NCBI GenBank assembly: GCA_002898855.1
Contig: BEIR01000022.1
Span: forward strand, 1-10,434
Length of the DNA stretch: 10,434 bases
Origin: a bacterium HR41
GTDB lineage: Bacteria; Actinomycetota; Thermoleophilia; Solirubrobacterales; Thermoleophilaceae
Reading direction: 5' to 3'
Made by a program: the position numbers and the translations under genes
Notes under the pieces: model-generated
What the model was told of the DNA's origin: nothing
Databases searched by the model: none
What the model saw: only the letters and a program-made list of their open reading frames with translations
Shown: positions 1-6,806 of the stretch, piece by piece
Layout: every line of letters starts with the position of its first letter
Numbering within the stretch: position 1 is the stretch's first letter

Positions 1-806
1 CCCGTACCCGATGCCAGCGCTGCCTGGCCGGCGCGCTGGACGTCGAGGTCGATCGACAGGCGCAGGTTGCGACCCTGGATCGGTCGCCGCACCGAGAGCT
101 CGCCTTTGAAGCGACCGAGAGCGTCGACCTGCACACGGTTGGCTCCGTTGCGCCCGCGCAGGAAGCGGTCGTACTCGTACTCGATGCCGCTCTGGCCGAC
201 CCGATCGCCCATCGCGACACCGCGGTAGCGGTCCTGGCGGAGCTGCTCGGCGGTGACCTCGCCGACCGTCCCGAAGAGGTGCGCGCCGATCTCGCGGTAG
301 GGGTAGGAGCGCAGGAACACGCGTTCCACGGTCACCCCGGGCAGGCGGTCCTGGTGCTCGAGAACGTAGGCGACGACCGGGAGCGAGACGTCCTGCCGCA
401 CGGTCGCCGCCGCGAACGGCATCGCCTTTAACTGGCGCTCCACCGAGCGTTCGATCCGCCGCGGCGACACTCCGAGGATCCGCCCCAGACGGCGGAAGAC
501 CTCCTGGCGGCGGGCGCGGTCGCGCGGCAGCTTGTCGGGCGTCACTTCGAGCGCCAGGCTCGGGCGGTTGGCGACGAGCACGCGCCCGTTGCGGTCGAGG
601 ATCTCGCCGCGTGGCGCCTGCACCCGGATCTCGCGCACGCGGTTGTTGTTCGCCTCCTGCAGGTAGCGATCGCCCGAGAGGACCTGCAGGTACCAGAGGC
701 GGAAGAAGATCACCGCGAAACCGACGAGCGCGACGAAGCCGAGCACAGCGATCCGCACCGCGAGCTGCGGCGTGAGCCCGGGCCGCCTGTCAGTTTCGAG
801 GTACAC
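1..806 (-). CDS. mrdA: Penicillin-binding protein 2 (elongasome transpeptidase), N-terminal part, cut by the left edge
   Basis: PBP2 is the class B transpeptidase that crosslinks lateral-wall peptidoglycan with RodA and MreBCD. About 268 residues are visible. A short cytoplasmic N-terminus is followed by one transmembrane helix (about residues 17-36). The class B pedestal domain then begins with the family signature APRGEILDRNG (64-74). Next come GVTVERVFLRSYPY (157-170) and GQSGIEYEYDRFLRGRNG (204-221), the conserved run leading to the transpeptidase domain. The catalytic SxxK, SxN and KTG motifs lie outside the window. I chose the GTG at 806-804, 5 nt after the mreD stop, because it gives the usual short N-terminus; no clear Shine-Dalgarno is seen, so translational coupling to mreD is likely. 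Residue 126 is a TTA leucine codon, rare in this G+C-rich region. Identity is secure; the exact start is less so. Confidence 0.95.
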   Translation of the reverse strand, partial: MYLETDRRPGLTPQLAVRIAVLGFVALVGFAVIFFRLWYLQVLSGDRYLQEANNNRVREIRVQAPRGEILDRNGRVLVANRPSLALEVTPDKLPRDRARRQEVFRRLGRILGVSPRRIERSVERQLKAMPFAAATVRQDVSLPVVAYVLEHQDRLPGVTVERVFLRSYPYREIGAHLFGTVGEVTAEQLRQDRYRGVAMGDRVGQSGIEYEYDRFLRGRNGANRVQVDALGRFKGELSVRRPIQGRNLRLSIDLDVQRAGQAALASGT

Positions 807-811
807 GGCGC

Positions 812-1393
812 TCAGATGTCGAGACCGCGCAGACCGACCGGGCCCGTGCGCCGGATCTCGCGCCGGCGTCGCCGCTCGAGGGGATCTACAGCCAGCACTG
901 GCCGCAGCACCTTGCGCACGAGCGCGAACAGCGGCAGACCCGCGGCAGCGCCGAGCAGCGCCCCGGCGACGAGGTCGCGCGCTAGCAGCCAGCTGACGCG
1001 CGCGACGTCACCGGGATCGAGCAGGAAAGAAACCGCAGTGAAGCCGGCACCGTACGCGAACACCGCCGCGGCCCCGAGCGGTAGGGCGACAAGTGTGTTC
1101 CCCGGATCGCGCAGCTCGCGCCAACGGCCGACGGCGAAACCGAGCAGGGTCAACACGAGCGACGAAACCCCCGCCGTAGCGCCGCTCAGGAAATCGAGGA
1201 AGGCGCCGCTGGCAAACCCGGCGGCTGCTCCGCCCACCGGCCCGGCGAAGAATCCACAAGCCGCGACGGTCACCGGCACGATGTTGAGCTCGGCGCCAAA
1301 CAGGCCCACCTGGCTTGCGACCGTAAGCTGCACCACGACCGTCACCGCGGCGAGACCGGTCACGATCGCTGTCGAGCGCCAACCGAGCTCCAT
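812..1393 (-). CDS. mreD: Rod shape-determining protein MreD
   Basis: MreD is the polytopic inner-membrane member of the elongasome, linking MreC/MreB to PBP2-RodA. The 193-residue product is hydrophobic, with about five to six predicted helices (roughly 8-28, 36-58, 60-75, 76-92, 102-126, 135-160). It is rich in Ala, Gly and Val, and LDFLSG near 67-72 resembles the conserved acidic site in the middle of MreD. The C-terminus is a basic tail with RRRRRE (about 174-179), expected to be cytoplasmic. The family is poorly conserved, so assignment rests on size, topology and position directly between mreC and the PBP2 gene. The ATG at 1393-1391 follows the mreC stop by 4 nt without a strong ribosome site, which suggests coupled translation. 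Confidence 0.9.
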   Translation of the reverse strand: MELGWRSTAIVTGLAAVTVVVQLTVASQVGLFGAELNIVPVTVAACGFFAGPVGGAAAGFASGAFLDFLSGATAGVSSLVLTLLGFAVGRWRELRDPGNTLVALPLGAAAVFAYGAGFTAVSFLLDPGDVARVSWLLARDLVAGALLGAAAGLPLFALVRKVLRPVLAVDPLERRRRREIRRTGPVGLRGLDI

Positions 1394-1397
1394 GGTT

Positions 1398-2300
1398 TCA
1401 GGGCTGCGCCAGACTGGCGAGACTCGCGTCCACGGACGGACGGCGCGTCAGCACCTGCACGATGTCGAGCTGCTCGAGATCGGCGAAAGGCCGCAGGTGA
1501 ACGCGCTGGTAGAGCTCGACCTCCTCGGGATCGACGTGGACGACGCGCCCGATCGGAATGCCGCGGGGAAATACCGAGGCCAGCCCCCCGGCGTCGAAAC
1601 CCGAGGTGATCACGACCGAGTTCGGCTTGACGCGCCGGCGGTCCTGGATGAAGTCGAGCACGAGGTCGCGCGGATCGCCGACCGACGGACGAACGACACC
1701 GTTGGCCCCGTCCGGCATCACCTGAGCGGCGACAGCGCTTGCCGCGTCGGTGATGAGACGCACGCGCGCCGTGTGGCTCGACACCGAGCTCACGCGCCCC
1801 ACCAAACCGCCGGCGGCGATCACCGGCTGGTCGATCCGGACACCGTCGCTCGCGCCCCGATCGATCGTCACCGCCGAGTACCACACCGTCGGCGAACGCG
1901 CGATCACGCGTGCGGTGAGCGGACGGGTACCGGCCGGAAAACCGGCGCTCGCGGTCAGGCGTGAGAGCCCGGCTAGCTCGCGGCTGTCGTGCACGCGCAC
2001 CTGGGCGGCTGCTAGCTCCTGGCGCAAGCGCGCGACCTCGGCGCGCAGACGCGCGTTCTCGCTTTTCGCTCGCAGGCTGTCTCGCACCCAGCTGGTGAGA
2101 TCGTCGACCGGCTTGAGCGCTCGCGAGAGCCCGCGCTCGAGCGGACCGAACAGCTCTTGTGTGCCGCGCGCCAAAACGGAGACGACGCCGCCGGCGGGGT
2201 TTCCCACCGACAGGCTGACGAGCACCAGCGACGCGACGACGAACGCCGCCAGAGCTAGCCGCCGGCGGCGGACGCTTCTGCGGTCGAACACCCGCGCCAC
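1398..2300 (-). CDS. mreC: Rod shape-determining protein MreC
   Basis: MreC is the extracytoplasmic scaffold of the elongasome; it binds and activates PBP2. The 300-residue product has an Arg-rich cytoplasmic N-terminus (7-14), a single signal-anchor helix (about 15-32), and a coiled-coil stretch (about 65-112, heptad-like ENARLRAEVARLRQEL at 81-96). The rest is the double beta-barrel domain (about 120-285), with VVITSGFDAGGLASVFPRG (229-247), a good match to the family's TSG...FPxGIPIG signature. The C-terminus ends soon after the second barrel, without the Pro-rich extension of some actinobacterial MreCs. The first GTG (2300-2298) directly abuts GGGG, whereas the GTG of codon 4 (2291-2289) has better spacing from it, so the true start may be three residues later. 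The gene begins 15 nt after the mreB stop. Confidence 0.95.
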   Translation of the reverse strand: MARVFDRRSVRRRRLALAAFVVASLVLVSLSVGNPAGGVVSVLARGTQELFGPLERGLSRALKPVDDLTSWVRDSLRAKSENARLRAEVARLRQELAAAQVRVHDSRELAGLSRLTASAGFPAGTRPLTARVIARSPTVWYSAVTIDRGASDGVRIDQPVIAAGGLVGRVSSVSSHTARVRLITDAASAVAAQVMPDGANGVVRPSVGDPRDLVLDFIQDRRRVKPNSVVITSGFDAGGLASVFPRGIPIGRVVHVDPEEVELYQRVHLRPFADLEQLDIVQVLTRRPSVDASLASLAQP

Positions 2301-2315
2301 CCCCGGGCGCGCACG

Positions 2316-3365
<1,050 letters not shown>

Positions 3366-3394
3366 TTACGCGCGCTGTCGGCGGGAGATCTAGA

Positions 3395-3407
3395 GTGCCG
3401 GCGGCAC
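3395..3407. other. Short perfect inverted repeat in the mreB leader
   Basis: GTGCCG and CGGCAC flank a single base, 30 nt upstream of the mreB ATG. As RNA it could fold as a 5-bp stem with a 3-nt loop. No T-run follows, so it is not an ordinary terminator. It could be an operator half-site pair or a leader hairpin, or chance in G+C-rich DNA. The rest of the 155-nt gap (3366-3520) contains a second small inverted repeat, GCTTC/GAAGC at 3507-3518, close after the maf stop, but no recognisable gene. Confidence 0.3.
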
Positions 3408-3520
3408 CCCCGATGTGGCGCGAGTGGGCGTCACGTGTGAAATGCCACAAGCCCGCACGCGCCCAACGGAGTACGCGGGACGCCGGCGCGCCTCAGTGTA
3501 GCGACCGCTTCTCGAAGCTC

Positions 3521-4123
3521 CTAGCCGTGACCGTGCCCTTGCAGCGGCGCGAGCGGCTCGCAGTGCACGAGCCCCGGCCAGAGCTCGATGAGGGCGGCGA
3601 CCGGCAGACCGACTACCGCCGTCGGGTCGCCCTCGACGCGCTCCACGAGCGCCATTCCGCGCAGCTGGATCGCGTACCCGCCGGCGCGGCCGCGCCACTC
3701 GCCGCTCGCCACGTACCAGTCGATGTCGCGAGCACCGAGCCGGCGGAAGGCGACGTGCGCGCTGCGCTCGGCGATGCGCTCCTCGCCGTCCGGCGTGCGC
3801 AAGCAGATGGCGCTAGTCACCGTGTGCGTGCGACCGGCCAGGCGCGCGAGGAAGGAACGCGCCTCGCCTGCGTCGTTCGGCTCGCCGAGAACCGCGCCGT
3901 CGAGCGCGACGACGGTGTCGGCGCCGAGCACGGGCAGGTCGGCGTGCACGGCGCGCGCTTTGCGACACGCGTTGGCGATCGCCACCGCCCGCGGCTCTCC
4001 GCGCTGCTCCTCCCCGACCTCTGTGCGCTCGACAACGAAGGGAACGCCCAGCAGCTCGAGGATCCGCCGGCGTTGCGGCGAGCGCGAAGCGAGAACGAGA
4101 AGCGGGTGGCGCTCCCCGCTCAA
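3521..4123 (-). CDS. maf: Maf-family nucleoside triphosphate pyrophosphatase
   Basis: Maf/YhdE proteins hydrolyse dTTP, UTP or modified NTPs to the monophosphate and are implicated in nucleotide-pool cleansing and septum control. The 200-residue length is typical. The family signature LASRSPQRR (11-19) sits near the N-terminus, followed by K55 in the NACRKARAV helix and GADTVV (67-72). Then come GRTHTVTSA (97-105), GYAIQ (149-153) and VVGLP (170-174). Three positions depart from the usual motifs: LGKP is LGEP (E81), IQG is IQL (L154), and the Asn before VVGLP is Ala (A169). I therefore expect the fold but am less sure of normal catalysis. The start is a TTG (4123-4121) that overlaps the ndk TGA; no ATG or GTG lies between there and the LAS motif. 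Translational coupling to ndk is likely. Confidence 0.92.
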   Translation of the reverse strand: MSGERHPLLVLASRSPQRRRILELLGVPFVVERTEVGEEQRGEPRAVAIANACRKARAVHADLPVLGADTVVALDGAVLGEPNDAGEARSFLARLAGRTHTVTSAICLRTPDGEERIAERSAHVAFRRLGARDIDWYVASGEWRGRAGGYAIQLRGMALVERVEGDPTAVVGLPVAALIELWPGLVHCEPLAPLQGHGHG

Positions 4124-4542
4124 GCCACCGCGCTGCCGACCAGCTCGGGGAAGAAGATCGCGACCTCGCGCTCCGCCGACTGCGGCGAGTCGGAGCCGTG
4201 GACCATGTTGTTCTGGACCGACAACGCGAAGTCGCCACGGATCGATCCCGGGGCGGCCGCGAGCGGATCGGTGGCACCGATCACCTGCCGCGCCGCCTCG
4301 ACGGCGCGCTCGCCCTCGAGCACCATCGCAACGAGCGGGCCGCTCGTGATGAAGTCGACGAGTTCGCCGAAGAACGGCTTCTCGCGGTGCTCGGCGTAGT
4401 GGCGCTCGGCGGTCTCGCGGTCGAGCTGCATCGACTTCAGCGCGACGATCCGCAGTCCTTTGCGCTCGAAGCGGGCGATGATCTCGCCGGTGAGACCGCG
4501 CGCGAACGCGTCGGGCTTGACGAGGATCAGCGTGCGTTCCAA
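4120..4542 (-). CDS. ndk: Nucleoside diphosphate kinase
   Basis: Ndk transfers the gamma-phosphate of ATP to NDPs and dNDPs by a phosphohistidine intermediate, balancing cytosolic NTP pools. The 140-residue product spans the whole family. It begins [11 protein letters not shown] (2-12, with K9), has GSIRGDF (99-105), and carries the active-site histidine in NNMVHGSDS (111-119, H115). FFPELV (130-135) closes the fold. The start codon is TTG (4542-4540), supported by a strong purine-rich ribosome site just upstream. It follows the zinc-ribbon gene by 109 nt and its stop overlaps the maf start. Linkage to folC on one side and mreB on the other is the order known from Streptomyces. Confidence 0.98.
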   Translation of the reverse strand: MERTLILVKPDAFARGLTGEIIARFERKGLRIVALKSMQLDRETAERHYAEHREKPFFGELVDFITSGPLVAMVLEGERAVEAARQVIGATDPLAAAPGSIRGDFALSVQNNMVHGSDSPQSAEREVAIFFPELVGSAVA

Positions 4543-4544
4543 AG

Positions 4545-4560
4545 CTCTCTTCTCCTCTCC
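4545..4560 (-). promoter_or_regulatory. Strong AG-rich ribosome binding site of ndk
   Basis: Minus-strand GGAGAGGAGA (4560-4551), followed by more AG, places a GGAG (4555-4552) 9 nt ahead of the TTG codon. It is the clearest Shine-Dalgarno in the window and is what makes the TTG start of ndk credible. Confidence 0.75.
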
Positions 4561-4600
4561 TTTCGAACGGTTGACCGTCGCGTAGTTCTAGCGTCTCGCC

Positions 4601-4638
4601 GGTCGCCGGGTAGGCGACCAGCCCCGGCCGCTGGCCGG
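4601..4638 (-). other. Two tandem GC-rich hairpins between the zinc-ribbon gene and ndk
   Basis: Two perfect inverted repeats lie side by side. CCGGCC/GGCCGG has 6-bp arms and a 3-nt loop (4624-4638). GGTCGCC/GGCGACC has 7-bp arms and a 5-nt loop (4601-4619). They lie 14-50 nt past the zinc-ribbon stop and 59 nt or more before the ndk start. Neither is followed by a T-tract in the direction of transcription. They could act as a U-less terminator or attenuator separating ndk from the upstream genes, or as mRNA-stabilising structures. A TAGAAC (4590-4585) downstream is at most a weak -10. Confidence 0.4.
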
Positions 4639-4651
4639 ATGCAGGAGTGAC

Positions 4652-5251
4652 CTAGAGGCCCGCCGTGCCGCCCGGCGGGCCGAGAGTAGCCGCGCTCGAG
4701 CGCTCGCTACCGCCCTCGACGGCGCGCGCGTCGCCTCCCCGCTGCAGACGCGCGGCCGCGGTGCGCTGACCACGTCGCCGGGACGGCGCGGCGACCGTCC
4801 CGCCGACGCCGAGATCGGCCTCGCAGTAGGGACAGATCTGCCAGCGCGGGTCGAGCGGCCGCCGGCAAGACGGACAGGGGTCGCGAAGCTTGGCAAGGCA
4901 GTGCGGACAGCGCAGGAAAGCACGCTCGATGTCGGCGCCACAGTTGCTGCAGCGCAGCTGCGCGAGCGCCCGCAAGCGAGCTTCGGCGGCCGCCACTTCG
5001 ACTTCGCGCTCGTGGCGGTCGAGGAGCGTTTCCGGCGGCCGCACGATCGCGTAGACGACGGTGCCGATGAACGGAAACAGCGACGCGCCGACCGCACAGG
5101 CGACGAGCACCGGGTCGTCGATGCGGCGACGGGCGTCGGCGTACGTCCACCACACGAGCGACAGCCAGATCGCCACGAGCGCTATCAGCAATAGCCACAG
5201 GACCATGTTCAATGGGTCGTTCTGAACGCCGAGGACAGCCGGTACCGACAT
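4652..5251 (-). CDS. Membrane-anchored double zinc-ribbon protein, function unknown
   Basis: The 199-residue protein has two transmembrane helices (about 17-37 and 48-70) joined by a short basic loop containing DARRRIDDP (39-47). This hairpin resembles the N-terminal membrane segment seen in some phospholipase-D-like and zinc-ribbon proteins. A charged helical linker (about 75-100) leads to two four-cysteine ribbons: C101/C104/C115/C118 and C126/C129/C140/C143. The remainder (150-199) is Gly/Ala/Ser/Arg-rich and probably disordered. By topology the ribbons and tail should be cytoplasmic. ATG at 5251-5249 is taken as start; ATG codon 16 would also keep both helices, and neither has a clear ribosome site. 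It lies between folC and ndk, where Streptomyces and mycobacteria have a DUF4233 membrane protein. Zinc ribbons of this kind often bind protein or nucleic acid, but no specific role can be read from the sequence. Confidence 0.85.
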   Translation of the reverse strand: MSVPAVLGVQNDPLNMVLWLLLIALVAIWLSLVWWTYADARRRIDDPVLVACAVGASLFPFIGTVVYAIVRPPETLLDRHEREVEVAAAEARLRALAQLRCSNCGADIERAFLRCPHCLAKLRDPCPSCRRPLDPRWQICPYCEADLGVGGTVAAPSRRRGQRTAAARLQRGGDARAVEGGSERSSAATLGPPGGTAGL

Positions 5252-5369
5252 CGGCTAAGGCGAGCGTACCACCGCTTCGCGCCCGCGCTGTTCCCTGGCA
5301 AAGGAGCGACCGCCCGTACGACACTCGCCGCCGGTGACGGTGCAAGCGACCTTCGCCTGGCGGCGCGCA

Positions 5370-5486
5370 TCACAGGAGCAACCGTCCGAGCGCGTAGCCG
5401 ATCGCGAAAAAAACGAGGATGACCGCGGCCACCACCAAGGCGACCAAGCCGACCATCTGCACAACGGATGGCCCCTCGCGGTTCAT
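5370..5486 (-). CDS. Tiny single-pass membrane protein (38 residues)
   Basis: This reading frame begins at ATG 5486-5484, 36 nt after the folC stop, and ends at TGA 5372-5370. The product starts MNREGPSVVQ and then is almost wholly hydrophobic: one helix spans about residues 11-33, ending FAIGYALGRLLL. G30 and G34 form a GxxxG spacing often found in helix packing. Of its 38 sense codons, 33 end in G or C, which matches the neighbouring genes and supports coding. It has no signal-peptidase site and is probably a small integral protein. The start is uncertain: GTG codon 9 has GAGGGG placed 9 nt before it and would give a 30-residue version. I do not recognise a family. Confidence 0.6.
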   Translation of the reverse strand: MNREGPSVVQMVGLVALVVAAVILVFFAIGYALGRLLL

Positions 5487-5522
5487 CGCTCGCACAGTAA
5501 CGCGGGCGGCGGGACGATGCGG

Positions 5523-6788
5523 CTACAGCATCGACGGCGGTGCGCCCGGGGGGCGCAACAGGTCGCCGACCAGGTAGATCGAGCCGGTCACCACCACGCA
5601 GCCGTCGGCACCGGCAAGCTCGCGTGCGCGCGCCAGCGCACTGTGCGCGTCGACTGCGGTCTCGCGCCGCGCAGCGGGCGCGACTTTGGCGGCAAGGGTG
5701 TCGAGCGTCGCTGCCGGCAGCGAGCGCAGGTTGGTGGCGCGGGTCAGTACGAGGACGTCGAACGCCGCGCCGAGCTCGCGCAGCATCGCCGCGGCGTCCT
5801 TGTCGTCGAGGATCGCGACGATGGCGACGCGCGGACGCCTGTCGGCGAGAACCTCGTCGAGCGACGCGCAGAGCGCGCGCACGGCGTCGGGATTGTGCGC
5901 TACGTCGACGATCGTGAGCGGCCGCTCGCCGATCTGTTCAAGCCTGCCCGGCACGGTCGTGCGCGCTGCGCGGCGCACCGCCAGTGCCGACAGCGGCCGC
6001 CCGAGGAAACACGCCACGGCGCGGCGCGCGAGCGCGAAATTGAGGCGCTGGAAGCGACCGCGCGCCGCCAGCTCGCCGCCGTCAACGTCCCCCTCGCCTT
6101 CGCCGACAGGCACTAGCCGCGCACGCCGCTCGCGGCAGACGCGCTCGGCGACAGCCTCTGCTTCGGGCGGTACCGGCCCGCAGACGAGCGTCGCGCCGGG
6201 ACGCACGACGTCGAGCTTCTCGCGCGCGATATCCGCGACTGTCGGACCGAGCCAGCGGGTGTGTTCGAGCCCCACGCTCGTCAGCACTTGCACCTCGGAG
6301 TCGATCACGTTCGTGGCGTCGAACCGCCCTCCGAGGCCTGCCTCGATCGCCGCCACCTCGACCCGCGCCTCGGCGAGAACCAGGAACGCCACAGCGGTCA
6401 GGGCCTCGAACTGCGTCACGCGATCGCCCTCGGTGAGGCTGCGCTCGACGAGCGCTGTCGCGCGTCGCACGCGGGCGACGGCGTCGGCGAACGTCGCGTC
6501 GTCGATCTCGCGACCCTCGATCTGGATGCGCTCGCCGAAGCGCACGAGGTGCGGCGAGGTGTAGGCGCCGGCGCGCAGCCCCTCCGCTGCGAGCAGGGCA
6601 GAAGCGAAGCGCGTGACCGAGGACTTGCCGTTGGTACCGACGATGTGGATCGTGCGGAAGGCGCGTTGCGGACTCCCGAGCACGGTCAGCAGGCGCCGCA
6701 TGCGATCGAGCCCGAAGCGCATGCCGAAGAGCTCGCGCGAAAGCAGCCAGCGCTCGGCTTCGCGGTAGTCGGGCGAAGGGAGCGGCAC
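5523..6788 (-). CDS. folC: Bifunctional folylpolyglutamate synthase / dihydrofolate synthase
   Basis: FolC is a cytosolic Mur-ligase-fold enzyme that adds glutamate to dihydropteroate or folates using ATP, retaining folate cofactors in the cell. The 421-residue length is normal. It shows the P-loop GTNGKSS (51-57), TSPHLVRFGERIQI (77-90), the metal/ATP region AGLGGRFDATN (150-160), and LEHTRWLG (174-181). Further on are GRLEQI (281-286), DVAHNPDA (295-302) and the C-terminal TGSIYLVGDLL (401-411). K191, at the position of the lysine that is carbamylated in this family, is kept, but the surrounding text is EKLDVV rather than the usual EKAGI. The GTG start (6788-6786) has GGAG 5 nt upstream and lies 18 nt past the valS stop. 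The valS-folC pairing is common in Gram-positive bacteria. Confidence 0.96.
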   Translation of the reverse strand: MPLPSPDYREAERWLLSRELFGMRFGLDRMRRLLTVLGSPQRAFRTIHIVGTNGKSSVTRFASALLAAEGLRAGAYTSPHLVRFGERIQIEGREIDDATFADAVARVRRATALVERSLTEGDRVTQFEALTAVAFLVLAEARVEVAAIEAGLGGRFDATNVIDSEVQVLTSVGLEHTRWLGPTVADIAREKLDVVRPGATLVCGPVPPEAEAVAERVCRERRARLVPVGEGEGDVDGGELAARGRFQRLNFALARRAVACFLGRPLSALAVRRAARTTVPGRLEQIGERPLTIVDVAHNPDAVRALCASLDEVLADRRPRVAIVAILDDKDAAAMLRELGAAFDVLVLTRATNLRSLPAATLDTLAAKVAPAARRETAVDAHSALARARELAGADGCVVVTGSIYLVGDLLRPPGAPPSML

Positions 6789-6806
6789 GCTCGCTCCGTC
6801 CCGCGC

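Noticed and set aside
816..1964. 382-residue plus-strand frame antisense to mreD and mreC
   Set aside because: It lies wholly opposite well-supported genes, and its Arg/Ser/Thr/Pro-rich product has no domain-like pattern.
3436..3449. TGTG-N6-CACA palindrome upstream of mreB as a CRP/GlxR-type site
   Set aside because: The CRP-family consensus needs TGTG-N8-CACA spacing; here it is two bases shorter, so it is likely chance.
3495..3500. TACACT as a -10 box for an mreB promoter on the minus strand
   Set aside because: No acceptable -35 lies 16-18 nt upstream, and it sits about 130 nt from the ATG; a single hexamer is not enough.
5252..5369. TACGCT (about 11 nt before the zinc-ribbon ATG) as the -10 of a leaderless promoter
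   Set aside because: There is no -35 partner at usable spacing and the surrounding 118 nt shows no other regulatory pattern.
5255..5464. 69-residue minus-strand frame in the folC to zinc-ribbon gap
   Set aside because: It overlaps the 38-residue membrane protein in another frame. The product is Trp/Ser/Arg-rich with no helix or motif, so the shorter hydrophobic frame is the better candidate.
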